Origin: an uncultured Azospirillum sp.
Lineage (GTDB): Bacteria > Pseudomonadota > Alphaproteobacteria > Azospirillales > Azospirillaceae
Direction: 5' to 3'
NCBI RefSeq assembly: GCF_946480385.1
Contig: NZ_CAMLJP010000006.1
Coordinates: 48,747-112,746, forward strand
DNA length: 64,000 bases
The notes under the pieces are model-generated. The model ran no database searches and had not been told where the DNA came from. It worked only from the letters and a program-made list of their open reading frames with translations. Within the stretch, counting starts at the first letter, position 1; each line of letters opens with the position of its first letter. A program made the translations under genes and the position numbers. Below are positions 1 to 8,932 of this stretch, in pieces.

Positions 1-131
1 TGGAGACGCAGGAGCAGGCCGACATGCTGCGCCTGCAGCGCTGCACCCGCATCCAGGGCTATCTCATCAGCCGGCCGCTGCCGGTCGACCAGTTCGAGAC
101 CTTCCTCAGCAACAGCGTGGTGCCGGCCTGA
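1..131 (+). CDS. EAL-domain protein, C-terminal fragment
   Basis: Only the last 42 codons lie in the window, in frame from base 3 to a TGA at 129-131. The peptide contains CTRIQGYLISRPLP, which matches the end of EAL domains (the conserved QGY and the following P-L-P), so the full protein is probably a cyclic-di-GMP phosphodiesterase or a GGDEF-EAL hybrid. The catalytic EAL residues lie upstream and outside the window, so activity cannot be judged. It converges on the LuxR-type gene that follows. Confidence 0.75.
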   Translation, partial: ETQEQADMLRLQRCTRIQGYLISRPLPVDQFETFLSNSVVPA

Positions 132-187
132 ACTCACAATAAGCGACGGGCGCCGTCATGCCGGCGCCGGTGCGCTTTCTTCCGGGC

Positions 188-982
188 TTACGGTGCCGTC
201 CGTTCCAGGAAATACTCCATCTCCTGGATGATCCCACTTTGCGCGGCCCAGAGGGCGGCCTGGGTGCGGTTGCGGACATTGATGGTCTGCATGATGTGAC
301 GGACATGCAGCTTCACCAGATCCTCGGTCATCCCCATCTCGCGCGCGATCTCCTTGTTGCTGCATCCGTCCATGATGAGCTTCAGGATGCGGGCGTGGCG
401 CGGATAGAGGCCGGGATAGCCCAACAGTTCGCTTTCATGCTGGGCCACCGCCCCGTCCTCTCCGCCCCGGCGGAGGGCGGTGGGGGAGAAATAATCGAAG
501 CATTCCTCCGGCACCACCGGCTCGCCGGCATGGATCAGGCGCAGGGACAGCACGAAGGCGGTGGGGGCCATCCGGTTCAGAAGATAGCCGCGAACGCCGA
601 AGCGCAGGGCCATCCGCATGTGGTGGGCGGAGAACTCGTCGGCGATCATCGCCAGCTTGGCCTGTTCGCCGTACCAGCTGCGGAAGTTCCAGGCGTCGGT
701 CTTCAGCGAGGCGAGGTCGAACAGCACGATGTCGGCCGTCCGTTCGGAACCGCCGTTGCTGGCCGGCGGCTCCAGCGTGGTCACGCCGTTGGCGGACATG
801 CCGTCGGAATGGCGGTCGGGGCCGCCGTTGGCCCGGCCGTTCCACATCGTCTTGGGTGAAAGCCCGGTTGCGAGGCGGCTTTGCGGATCGATGACTTCGA
901 AGCAGTCGTCCAGGATGTTCAGGATGGATTCGCGCAGCAATCGGCTTTGATTGTGAACAATCACACGAATGCGATCGGACAT
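188..982 (-). CDS. LuxR/NarL-type regulator with atypical receiver
   Basis: A 264-residue protein. I chose the ATG at 982 because GGGGGAG lies just upstream; an in-frame TTG 15 bases earlier is less likely. The C-terminal 65 residues form a LuxR-type helix-turn-helix (ARILKLIMDGCSNKEIAREM, then a recognition helix and the NVRNRTQAALWA end). The first 170 residues look like a response-regulator receiver: a beta strand ending in VLFDL could supply the Asp. However, the N-terminal acidic pair is replaced by His-Asn-Gln, and there is a Gly/Ser/Asn-rich insert of about 40 residues around position 50-85. Phosphorylation-independent control is therefore plausible. Its position next to the exopolysaccharide locus suggests, but does not show, that it regulates it. 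Confidence 0.85.
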   Translation of the reverse strand: MSDRIRVIVHNQSRLLRESILNILDDCFEVIDPQSRLATGLSPKTMWNGRANGGPDRHSDGMSANGVTTLEPPASNGGSERTADIVLFDLASLKTDAWNFRSWYGEQAKLAMIADEFSAHHMRMALRFGVRGYLLNRMAPTAFVLSLRLIHAGEPVVPEECFDYFSPTALRRGGEDGAVAQHESELLGYPGLYPRHARILKLIMDGCSNKEIAREMGMTEDLVKLHVRHIMQTINVRNRTQAALWAAQSGIIQEMEYFLERTAP

Positions 983-1704
983 GTCCGTCTCCCCCAAGAA
1001 ATAGACGAATTGGCGGACGGCATTGCGCGGCCGGAAGGCAAGGATTCCCCCCTGGATACTTTACTTCGACGTCGGTGGCTTCGGTGTATGGCAATTCGGA
1101 TCCGCCGGATTCTCGTGTCCGGCGTAAAACCCTCAGCCCCCCGTTCGGGCCGTTGCCACCATAATCTCCGGTACCTCCGCGTTTGGCCGCGCAATGCCGC
1201 ATATCCGATGGACGGTGCACGTTGTATCGATCTTCTCGTGCTCGCCCGTTCGAATTTAGATCAAACTATGATCCGGCACTCACGGCATTGTCTGCTGCAC
1301 TTCTGGAATGATTCCAGGCTCAGTTGGGCATGGACTCACACTGTCCGGGCAGAGTCCTTCGTCAGAAGGCCGGCAGTAATACGTCATCCTTGCGCGCGAA
1401 TATGGAAGTGATTACCCGCATAAGAGAGGCAGATTCCCGGCGGGTATCGCCGAGTGGAGATGGTCTAAAGCAAAGGAAGCCAAACGATATTGCCGACCGA
1501 AGAAGAAAAAAATCTTTGAAAGACAACTTGCATTAGATATCTTGACTTCTGGTTCGATACGCATCGGGTCAGTTCATTGACGATAATATAGACTCTTAAA
1601 CAGGGTTTGCCAGGACAATTTTCACCGAACACCGAAACGAAAACGAAGCCCCGCCGGGACGGGACTCCGCTTTCGTTTCGATGGCTTGCCGGCCGGCTTT
1701 GGCC
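983..1704. other. 722-base intergenic region without a gene
   Basis: No open frame here has coding character; the short plus-strand frame around 1324-1536 has no homology that I recognise. The part from about 1380 to 1620 is clearly richer in A+T than the flanking genes. It should hold the promoter of the LuxR-type gene (transcribed leftwards from about 1000-1100). At its right end lies a strong hairpin, listed separately, that follows the 1705-4476 gene. Confidence 0.6.
1633..1680 (-). terminator. Stem-loop after the CBM-repeat gene
   Basis: Arms CGAAACGAAAACG (1633-1645) and CGCTTTCGTTTCG (1668-1680) pair over 13 bases with one mismatch, leaving a 22-base G/C-rich loop. The hairpin starts 25 bases beyond the stop codon of the leftward gene 1705-4476, the position of a terminator. 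There is no long U-tract, so intrinsic termination is likely but not certain. Confidence 0.6.
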
Positions 1705-4476
1705 TTACGCCGCCACGTCGTGGGAGATGGCGAAGACGCCGGTGTCCCAACGGGCGATGGTGGTGTCGAAGCCGCCGACACCATTCACCACATCGAAGCC
1801 CTGCGTGGTGTTGTGGATCAGGTCCTGGACCGTGTAGTGGCCGTTGGCGAGCTGAAGCTCCACATGGGTGTCGACCGCCTTGCGCGCCGCGGTGTCGTTG
1901 AAATCGACACGGTCGGAGGCGACGACGATCAGCCGGTCCTTCTGGTCGTAGAAGCCGTAGCCGGTGATCTGGGCGTCCGGATCCTTGTCGGTGAAGGTCA
2001 GCGGGTAATGATAGTTCAGCGCCTCGTCGCCGATCAGGACCGGCGCCTTGGCCTTCAGCGCGGCGATCTCGGCATCGCTGAACAGGTTTTTCCCGCCATA
2101 GGTCGCCTGCGGAATGATCCAGGCGCTGGGCGTGCTGGCCTTGCTCATCGACGGCAGGGCCGCGTCGCTGACGTAATAGCCGAAGGTCGCGCCGGCATCG
2201 TGCAGCTTGGTGATCGGCTCCAGCAGCTCGCCCAGATAAGCGTTGCCGATGGCGTTGCCGGCCGGCTCCAGCGCATTCATCGCCTTTTCGGCATTGGCGC
2301 TGTAATAGAGCGCCGGGCCGAAGGGACGGGTCGGCACGATGTCGCGCAGCATGTCCAGCCAGGGCTGCTTCACCTCGCCCCAATCGTGATAGCTGCGCGA
2401 CCACTGCTCCGCCGCGCGGCGGACGCCGCCCTGGTCGTCGGCGATCATCGTCCAGCCGCTCTGCAGCCAGGTCTGCTCCAGACGGCCCCAGCCCAGCTCC
2501 TCGCGCACCGTACCGGACACGCCGGTGTAGAGGCTGTTCACCGCACCCCAGTAATCATCCTCCGACGAGGACATCATGTGGCCGAAATGGGCGTCGGGCG
2601 CGCGGGCGGCATGGATGCCCAGCATCGCCTGCTCGTAGGAGGCGGGCGCCTGCTTGTGCTGCATCTCGAAGCGTTCGAGGGTCTGCACGTTGAACAGGAT
2701 GTCCTTCTCGTTCATTGTGTCGGCGATCACGCGGGCATCGACGCCGGCGAATTCCCGCATCGCCGCCGGGGTGAAGGACACCTGGGTGGTCAGCCACGCC
2801 GCCTTGCCGGTGTTCTTGACGATGGCATCGTCCACCGCCTTCCAGCTGTTCGCCCAGCCGTCGACGAAGTAGTCCAGCCACTGGGTCGGGTGGTTGTCGA
2901 CGATGTCGGCCGCCTGCTGCGCCAGCGTGGAGCCCGCCACCTTGATGCCGGTCTTGGCGCTGAACTCCGCGATCATGCGGCTGTTGAAGAAGTCCATCAC
3001 GCCGGAATGCGGGCTGCCGTCGAAGAAGTCGGCCAGCTCATAGCCGCGGGTGCCGGTCAGGGCCGACAGCCGGCCCAGCTTGTCGGCCATCCAGTCGGCG
3101 TAATGGGCGGTGCCGCCGGTCCAGCCGGCCGGCGCGTCCTTGGCGTCCAGCGGCATCAGCGGGCTGATATAGCCCCAGCCATAGGGATTGCTGCTGTCGG
3201 CGTTCAGGACGTAGCCGTCGGCATCGCGTCCCAGATACTGCTGGTGCGCCTTGACCCAGGACACCCAGGCCTTGTGACCGCCCAGGCTGGCGAACTCGCC
3301 GCCGTTCTGCGATTCCTCAAAGGTGTCCTCCCACAGCTGCAGGCCGATCAGCGGCATCACCCCGTCGGACAGATGACCGGCGGCGACGTCGCGGGTTTCC
3401 TTCAGGTGCGACGCGTTGGAGTAATCGGGCACCGATTCCCAGAACAGGTGCTGCGGCGCCAGCCCGCGATCGGCCCCCCAGGAGATGGTCGACACATCGG
3501 ACATCAGCGGCGGGCGGTCGCTGCTGACCCCGGCGCTGGCGCTGTGGTCGTTCTTCGGCAACGTTGCGGTCGGCGCGGTCGGCGCCGGCGTGGTGGGGGT
3601 GGGAGCGGTCGGTGTGGTGGGTGTGGTCGTGGTGCCGCCGGCGAGCATGTCCTTGGTGACGGGCACGCTCAGCGTGCCGTTCCACCACAGGCCCTGCTGG
3701 CCGGAGATGACGTCCTTGCCGTCCAGCGCGCCGCGGTCATAGGTGACTCCGGCGGCGGTCGAGGCGACGCTGTGCCCGTTCACCACGACGGAGCCGACAT
3801 AGAGGCTGCGGTCCTGGCCGTTGACGACGGCGTCGTTGTCGTACTGGACCTGGACCTTGTGCGCCTGGGTCGGGTCGAGATCGACCGTGAATTTGTAGGC
3901 GGTCTGGCTGGTGGCGGCCACCTTGGCGTCGCCCACCGCCTTGCCGTCGACGAGAAGCTTGAAGTGCGGCGGCACCCCGCCCGCGCTCTTACCCCAGGCG
4001 TTGACGACGACGCTGTAGGACTTGGTGGCCGCCGGAGCCGCAGTCACAGGATCGGCGGCATCGGCCACCGGGAACAGCGATGCCGGCAGCGGCACGTTCA
4101 GCGCACCGCCCCAATAGAGGGCTTCCTGCCCCTTCACCACGTCCTTTCCGTCGACCGCACCCTTGTCATAGGTGACCGACGGGTCGGTGGCGGAGATCGA
4201 CGTGCCGTTCACGGAGATGGCGCGGACGAACAGGTTGCGGTCGACGCCGCCCGACAGCCCGTCATTGTCGTAGACGATCTGCAGCTTGTGCGCGCTGTCG
4301 GCGGCGACCTTGGTGGAGATGGTGTAGCGCCCCAGGGTGCTGCTGTTCACCGTCGCCTGTCCGATGGTCGCACCATCGAGCTTGAGCGCCAGATGCGGCC
4401 AGACGCCGCCGGCTGCTTGTCCCCACGCGTCGATCGCAAAGGTGACATCGATGAGATTGGACCCGGTGGACGACAT
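1705..4476 (-). CDS. Large protein with two tandem CBM60-like modules
   Basis: A 923-residue protein. The ATG at 4476 is preferred over one at 4491 because it has GGGAG 8 bases upstream. Residues about 5-125 and 150-280 are two copies of a beta-sandwich module with the signatures of calcium-dependent xylan-type CBMs: a DG-x-x-IG strand, a YDND loop, DRNLFV or DRSLYV, then DGKD-V-x-x-GQ. A Thr/Pro linker (about 285-310) leads to a roughly 600-residue C-terminal region. That region has several Trp-rich and acidic motifs (FFDGSPHSG, ELGWGRLEQTWL) that suggest a glycoside-hydrolase-like barrel; I do not recognise a specific family. No N-terminal signal peptide is visible, so export, if any, would need another route such as type I secretion. 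Its place beside the polysaccharide genes suggests it binds or cleaves that polymer. Confidence 0.75.
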   Translation of the reverse strand: MSSTGSNLIDVTFAIDAWGQAAGGVWPHLALKLDGATIGQATVNSSTLGRYTISTKVAADSAHKLQIVYDNDGLSGGVDRNLFVRAISVNGTSISATDPSVTYDKGAVDGKDVVKGQEALYWGGALNVPLPASLFPVADAADPVTAAPAATKSYSVVVNAWGKSAGGVPPHFKLLVDGKAVGDAKVAATSQTAYKFTVDLDPTQAHKVQVQYDNDAVVNGQDRSLYVGSVVVNGHSVASTAAGVTYDRGALDGKDVISGQQGLWWNGTLSVPVTKDMLAGGTTTTPTTPTAPTPTTPAPTAPTATLPKNDHSASAGVSSDRPPLMSDVSTISWGADRGLAPQHLFWESVPDYSNASHLKETRDVAAGHLSDGVMPLIGLQLWEDTFEESQNGGEFASLGGHKAWVSWVKAHQQYLGRDADGYVLNADSSNPYGWGYISPLMPLDAKDAPAGWTGGTAHYADWMADKLGRLSALTGTRGYELADFFDGSPHSGVMDFFNSRMIAEFSAKTGIKVAGSTLAQQAADIVDNHPTQWLDYFVDGWANSWKAVDDAIVKNTGKAAWLTTQVSFTPAAMREFAGVDARVIADTMNEKDILFNVQTLERFEMQHKQAPASYEQAMLGIHAARAPDAHFGHMMSSSEDDYWGAVNSLYTGVSGTVREELGWGRLEQTWLQSGWTMIADDQGGVRRAAEQWSRSYHDWGEVKQPWLDMLRDIVPTRPFGPALYYSANAEKAMNALEPAGNAIGNAYLGELLEPITKLHDAGATFGYYVSDAALPSMSKASTPSAWIIPQATYGGKNLFSDAEIAALKAKAPVLIGDEALNYHYPLTFTDKDPDAQITGYGFYDQKDRLIVVASDRVDFNDTAARKAVDTHVELQLANGHYTVQDLIHNTTQGFDVVNGVGGFDTTIARWDTGVFAISHDVAA

Positions 4477-4818
4477 CGGCACGACTCCCATTAATCGGAT
4501 ATTAAGATCTTGCTAGGTCGGGTTAACCGTATCGGTTGGATTACCCTGCTCGTTGGGAGTAGTCGCACAGAATTCGCTATAGAAAGGAGAGTCAATCTTG
4601 GGACATGACTCTGACTCATCTTTGACTCTTCCAAAAAAATCGATTTTGATTCTGCGAATGTTTTAGTGTCTGAAGGAATGAGTCCGGCAACGGCAGTCTT
4701 AAGCCTGTTGTGTGGCGTCCGTATCTTTCGTTTGTTTGGCGTGGGTGCCGGCGCCGTGGTCCACTTCGGCACGAACCGCCGCAAATACCGCCGATCAAGC
4801 CGGGCAGGAGATCGTTCT
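4477..4818. other. Divergent intergenic region of the polysaccharide locus
   Basis: This 342-base AT-richer stretch separates the leftward CBM-repeat gene and the rightward glycosyltransferase and should hold both promoters. It contains four copies of the hexamer TGACTC (one inverted; listed separately) and a short inverted repeat AACCG-TAT-CGGTT near 4533. I see no convincing sigma-70 -35/-10 pair and no small gene. Confidence 0.5.
4589..4628. promoter_or_regulatory. Cluster of four TGACTC/GAGTCA hexamers
   Basis: GAGTCA at 4589-4594 and TGACTC at 4606-4611, 4612-4617 and 4623-4628 occur within 40 bases between two divergent genes. The spacing of 6, 11 and 12-17 bases suggests a multi-site regulator target. 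No factor can be named from sequence; the LuxR-type protein at 188-982 is only a positional candidate. Confidence 0.35.
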
Positions 4819-6006
4819 ATGCGCACCGCTTCCCTGCGCATCGCCGTCGTCACGCAGAAGATCGTCCGGCACGACGGACAGGGGCGCGTGAACGCCGTGG
4901 TGGTCGACGAACTGCTCCGCCGCGGGCATGAGGTCGTCGCCATCGCATCGGAATTGGCGGAGGAGCTGGCGCGCCATCCCCGCTTGCGCTGGGTGCCGGT
5001 CAGCGGCGGCGGTGTGCCGACGCAATTGGCGAAGGACCAGCTGTTCGCCTGGAGGGCGAGCCGGGCCTTGGCGCGGGAACGGCAGGCCGGGATTGACCGG
5101 GTGGTGGTGAACGGCTTCGTCAGCTGGGCGCGGTCGGACGTGAACGCCGTGCATTTCGTCCATTCAGCCTGGATGCGGTCAGCCACCCACCCGATCCGCA
5201 AGGGCGTTTCGCCGCGGTCGCTCTATCGGGCGCTTTACACCCTGCTGAATGTCGGATTCGAGCGCTGGAGCTTCCGCCGCGCCGGCCGGCTGGTGGCGGT
5301 GTCCCGCACGGTGGCGGACGAACTGCGCCGGGACGGCATCGAGCCGGAGCGGCTGCGGGTGATCGACAACGGCGTCGATGTCCGGGAGTTTCGTCCGGGT
5401 ACGCCCAATCCGATGCTGTTCGGCCTGCCGCCTGGCCGTCCGGTGGCGCTGTTCGTCGGCGACGCACGCAGCGACCGCAAGAATCTGGATGGGGTGCTGC
5501 ACGCGCTGGCCGAGGTGCCCGATCTGGCGCTGGCGGTGGTCGGCGACGAGCGGGGCGGCCCATTCCCGGCGATGGCGAGGGCGCTGGGGGTGGAGGATCG
5601 GGTCCGCTTCCTCGGCCACCGGCGCGACGTGGCGGCGCTGATGCGGGCGGCCGACTTGTTCGTCTTCCCGACCCGCTATGAACCCTTCGGGCTCGTCCTG
5701 CTGGAGGCGGCGGCCAGCGGTCTGCCGGTGGTCACCACCCGGCTGGCCGGCGCCGGCCGTCTGCTGGAGGATGGGGCCGCCATCCTGCTGGACGACCCGG
5801 ACGACCACGCCGAACTGGTGCGGGCGATGCACAACCTTGCTGCGGATCCGTCGCTGCGCCGCCGGATGGGCGAGGCCGGCCGCCGCATCGCGGAAAGCCA
5901 GGATTGGTCGGTGACGGCCGGACAATATGCCGATCTGCTGGAAGAACCGAGTCCGGCGGATCAGACGGTGGACGGGCGGCGGCTGTTGGCCGGGTCGCCC
6001 TCCTGA
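4819..6006 (+). CDS. Glycosyltransferase family 4
   Basis: A 395-residue GT-B enzyme that probably transfers a sugar from a nucleotide donor to the growing lipid-linked repeat unit at the cytoplasmic face. The start at 4819 follows CAGGAG; an in-frame upstream ATG at 4666 would add a poorly coding 51 residues. The N-terminal Rossmann half begins RIAVVTQKIVRHDGQGRVN, and the C-terminal half has the GT4 donor site with VALFVGDARSDRKNLDG and the acidic motif EPFGLVLLEAAASGLPVV. It reads rightwards, opposite to the rest of the locus, and converges on the beta-helix gene with 10 bases between the stops. Confidence 0.9.
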   Translation: MRTASLRIAVVTQKIVRHDGQGRVNAVVVDELLRRGHEVVAIASELAEELARHPRLRWVPVSGGGVPTQLAKDQLFAWRASRALARERQAGIDRVVVNGFVSWARSDVNAVHFVHSAWMRSATHPIRKGVSPRSLYRALYTLLNVGFERWSFRRAGRLVAVSRTVADELRRDGIEPERLRVIDNGVDVREFRPGTPNPMLFGLPPGRPVALFVGDARSDRKNLDGVLHALAEVPDLALAVVGDERGGPFPAMARALGVEDRVRFLGHRRDVAALMRAADLFVFPTRYEPFGLVLLEAAASGLPVVTTRLAGAGRLLEDGAAILLDDPDDHAELVRAMHNLAADPSLRRRMGEAGRRIAESQDWSVTAGQYADLLEEPSPADQTVDGRRLLAGSPS

Positions 6007-6016
6007 CCTGCCCCCC

Positions 6017-7678
6017 TTACCGCAACTCCAGCCTCAGCTCCATGACCACGCTGTCGGTTCCGGCCGCCGCATCCGTCGCCGCGATGCCGACCGGCGCCGC
6101 CGGTCCGGGGGTGGGATCGACACGCTGGGGGGTGCCGCTGCCGGGGCGCAGGACGGTGCCCATGCGGATGGCGGCGCGGGTCTTGCCGACCGGCACGGTT
6201 CCACTGGTCGCGACGGGAACGATGCCGCCGGCGGCAGCCGTGGTCAGGGCGACGCCGTCGGCCGGGCGGTCGGGCTCCAGCCGGCGCACCCGGTCATAGT
6301 CGCGCTGCACCAGATTGCCGGCATCGACCCCGCCGGCGCCGACCTTGCGGAACTCGCCGGAGCAATCCAGCGCCTCGAACCGGTTGGCGCGGCAGGTGCC
6401 GGAGATGGCGAGAGCCGGGGCGAAGCCGTCGCGGCCGAGGCGGATCAGCCGCTCGGCATCGTCGAACCGGTTGCCGACGGCGGAGGCGGCGACGATGGCG
6501 GCGGTCTCGATGTCGGCGGCGCGGTCGTTGGTGCCGTCGCCGAAGCTGGCGCTGCCGCCGGTAAATTCGTTGCGCTCCAGCGCCCGCACCACGATCAGGC
6601 CGGTGACTGGTCGCTTCGCCAAGCGATAGGCCGGCAGCAGCGATCCGCTGCAGCCGATCAGGACATTGCCGTACATCTCCGCCATCGACCCCTGGAACCA
6701 GCCGTTGCCGCAGGCTTCGAAGGCGCAGTCCAGGAACTTGTTGTTGGACAAGAAGGTCCGTTTCGCCGGCCCGTCCTCCGCCAGGATCGCGTAGGGCGAG
6801 AAGCCGAAATGGCAGGAGATGAAGCTGGAATGGTCGATGCCGTTCTCCGGCGACACGGCGATGGAGGCCAGCGTGTTGCCGGCGAAATCGGTGTCGAGAA
6901 ACAGATGATCGCCGAAGCTGTCGGTCCCCGCCGACCAATAGGCACCGATGTGGTTCTTGGTCAGCTGGCAGGAAATCAGTGAGGAATGGTCGCGCCAGAC
7001 ATCCACCCCGGCGCGGAAGCCGAACACCCCGACCCGTTCCAGCAAAAAGCGGGAGGTTAGCGCCAGCCCGTCCATGCCCGGCGGCGGATCGCCCGGCCGG
7101 TTGCCGGGCTTCGGCCCGCGCAGGCTGATGTGCGCGACGCGGCTGCGCTGATAGCCCTTGTTGTCGTCACGCACGCCTTGCCGGCTGCCGGCCCGGATGG
7201 CGAAGCGTCCCGGACCCAGATCCTCCGGCCAGGACAGCAGCGAGGCGCGCATGCCGGCGCCGACGATCTCCACCTCGTTGAAGGCGTCGTCATAGCGGTC
7301 AAGGTTGGGCAGGACGATCTCGCCATCGAGCCGGTAATCGCCGGGCGGCACCATCACCGTCCCGCCCTGTCCGCTGCGCGCCAGTTCCAGGACGGCACCC
7401 TGCAGAGCCGCCCAATCGCATTCCTGGTCCAGGGAGCGGACATGCGGATGGGCGCGCCGAGCCGCATCCAGGCTCTTGTAACGTTCCGACAGAGGATGGC
7501 TGCGCCCGTCGCCGATGGCGCCGCGCTCTCTGATCGACAGGGCAGGGCCGCTTCTCGGCGGCGGATCCGGTGCCGGGCGCGAGGGCTTGTCCTGGGCGGC
7601 CTGGGCGACTGCAGGCATGGCGAGGGCAACCCCCAGGAGCGCGCGCCTGCCGATGCGGCAGCCTGCGCCGCCGCTCAT
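6017..7678 (-). CDS. Secreted right-handed beta-helix (pectate lyase-like) protein
   Basis: A 553-residue protein. The ATG at 7678 overlaps the stop of the preceding glycosyltransferase in an ATGA junction, so the two are translationally coupled. The N-terminus has a twin-arginine-like signal (GRRALLGVALAMPAVAQAA). The motif LQGAVLELARSGQGGTVMVP followed by PGDYRLDG is typical of the pectate lyase superfamily start (W/L-Q-x-A-I...G-G-x-V-x-x-P-x-G-x-Y). The rest shows repeated short beta-strand turns (SFISCHFG, NNKFLDCAFEACG) of a parallel beta-helix. In polysaccharide loci such proteins act as periplasmic lyases, epimerases or hydrolases on the polymer. I cannot identify catalytic residues, so the reaction is open. 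Confidence 0.8.
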   Translation of the reverse strand: MSGGAGCRIGRRALLGVALAMPAVAQAAQDKPSRPAPDPPPRSGPALSIRERGAIGDGRSHPLSERYKSLDAARRAHPHVRSLDQECDWAALQGAVLELARSGQGGTVMVPPGDYRLDGEIVLPNLDRYDDAFNEVEIVGAGMRASLLSWPEDLGPGRFAIRAGSRQGVRDDNKGYQRSRVAHISLRGPKPGNRPGDPPPGMDGLALTSRFLLERVGVFGFRAGVDVWRDHSSLISCQLTKNHIGAYWSAGTDSFGDHLFLDTDFAGNTLASIAVSPENGIDHSSFISCHFGFSPYAILAEDGPAKRTFLSNNKFLDCAFEACGNGWFQGSMAEMYGNVLIGCSGSLLPAYRLAKRPVTGLIVVRALERNEFTGGSASFGDGTNDRAADIETAAIVAASAVGNRFDDAERLIRLGRDGFAPALAISGTCRANRFEALDCSGEFRKVGAGGVDAGNLVQRDYDRVRRLEPDRPADGVALTTAAAGGIVPVATSGTVPVGKTRAAIRMGTVLRPGSGTPQRVDPTPGPAAPVGIAATDAAAGTDSVVMELRLELR

Positions 7679-8922
7679 AGCGCGCAAGCCCGCGTCGGAT
7701 GATGGTGTCGGCCGCTCACGGCGTCGCGATAGACCTCCTCCAGCCGGTCGAGATGGCGGTCCAGCGTGAAGGGCGCGCGCCAGTACCCGTCATGCGCGTT
7801 GCGGCCCATCCGCTCCACCTCCGCGTCGTGGGACAGCAGTCGGAGGCAGCGGGCAAGGTCGGCGGCATCGCCGCTGCGGAACAGGAAGCCGTTCTCTCCC
7901 GGCAGCACCGCCTCCGCCGCGGCGCAATTGTCGCTGACCACGATGGGAACGCCGTTCGCCAGCGCTTCATAGGCGGCGAGGCCGAACGTCTCGTACCACA
8001 GCGACGGGACCACCACAGCCCGCGCCCGCCGCACCTCCTCAAGCACGGCGTTGGGCGGCAGCCAGCCGGCAAGCTCCGCAGCGGGGTTCAGCCGGCGCAC
8101 CACCGCCGCCTCGTCGCCATCGCCGACGAAGCGCACCGGGCAGCCGGCCTGTGCCGCCGCCTCGGCCAGCAGAGCGGCGCCCTTCTCGCGCGACATCCGG
8201 CCGACGAACAGCACGGGGCGGTTGCCGGCGACCGGAGCGGGGCCGCGGTCTTCAACTTCAACCGGATTGGGGACGGGCAAAGTGACGGTACCGGGCGCCA
8301 GATGGGGGGCGATCACCGCGCGTTGCCGGTCGCTGAGCGTCACCAGCGCCATCCCATCTATGAAGCCGCCGGCCAGCGCCCCCGCTGCATGACGGGCGGC
8401 CCGCCACCATTTGTGGTGCCGGGCGCGGGCGTCGCAGTCGGTGGCGAGGCAGCCGGTGGACAGCGCCCGGTGCGGGCAGTTGACGCCCTCGGGAAAGACG
8501 AAGAAGGCGCCGTTGGGGCAGAGCGGGAAATAGTCGTGCAGGGTCAGCAGCACCGGCAGGCCGGATTTCCGGCAGACCGGAAAGACGCTGGGCGACAACG
8601 CCTTGGCCCAGCCATGGATATGGATCACCGTGTCGTTGGCCGGACAACTGCCGAGCAGGCTTTCCAGCGCGCGGGCGGCTTCCCGGTTCCAGATGCCGCG
8701 CAGCGCCGCCTGCACGCGGTCGGCGTTGCCCTTCAGGTCGGGCTGCTCCAGGCAATGGACGGTGATGCCATCCGTCAGCAGCACCGGGTCGATGGGCGGG
8801 ACGGCGGTGAAGAAATGGACCCGGTGGCCGCGCCGGGCCAGCCCGACGGCACCGGCGATGGCGACCTTCGCCAGTCCGCCGCTGGGGTGGGCGTGGTCGC
8901 AGAGGATGACGATCGTGCTCAT
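7675..8922 (-). CDS. Glycosyltransferase family 4
   Basis: A 415-residue GT-B glycosyltransferase. The N-terminal domain opens with the PSGGLAKVA donor-loop glycines typical of GT4. The C-terminal domain has VLFVGRMSREKGAALLAEA and the E-x7-E motif in YETFGLAAYEALANGVPIVV. A Cys-rich insert (about 150-185, with CPNG, NCPHRA, GCLATDCDARA) resembles the loop seen in a subset of capsule GT4 enzymes and may bind a metal; that is inference. It sits 10 bases after the preceding GT4 gene and overlaps the beta-helix gene by 4 bases. Confidence 0.9.
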   Translation of the reverse strand: MSTIVILCDHAHPSGGLAKVAIAGAVGLARRGHRVHFFTAVPPIDPVLLTDGITVHCLEQPDLKGNADRVQAALRGIWNREAARALESLLGSCPANDTVIHIHGWAKALSPSVFPVCRKSGLPVLLTLHDYFPLCPNGAFFVFPEGVNCPHRALSTGCLATDCDARARHHKWWRAARHAAGALAGGFIDGMALVTLSDRQRAVIAPHLAPGTVTLPVPNPVEVEDRGPAPVAGNRPVLFVGRMSREKGAALLAEAAAQAGCPVRFVGDGDEAAVVRRLNPAAELAGWLPPNAVLEEVRRARAVVVPSLWYETFGLAAYEALANGVPIVVSDNCAAAEAVLPGENGFLFRSGDAADLARCLRLLSHDAEVERMGRNAHDGYWRAPFTLDRHLDRLEEVYRDAVSGRHHHPTRACAL

Positions 8923-8932
8923 CGCGGGATGC

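Noticed and set aside
1324..1536. Short plus-strand frame in the 983-1704 gap
   Set aside because: No ribosome-binding site, no similarity I recognise, and AT-richer composition unlike the genes around it.
1681..4494. Plus-strand open frame of over 900 codons opposite the CBM-repeat gene
   Set aside because: It is the antisense shadow of a real gene in GC-rich DNA, with a His/Arg/Gly-rich sequence that has no family motif, while the minus frame shows clear domain motifs and a ribosome-binding site.
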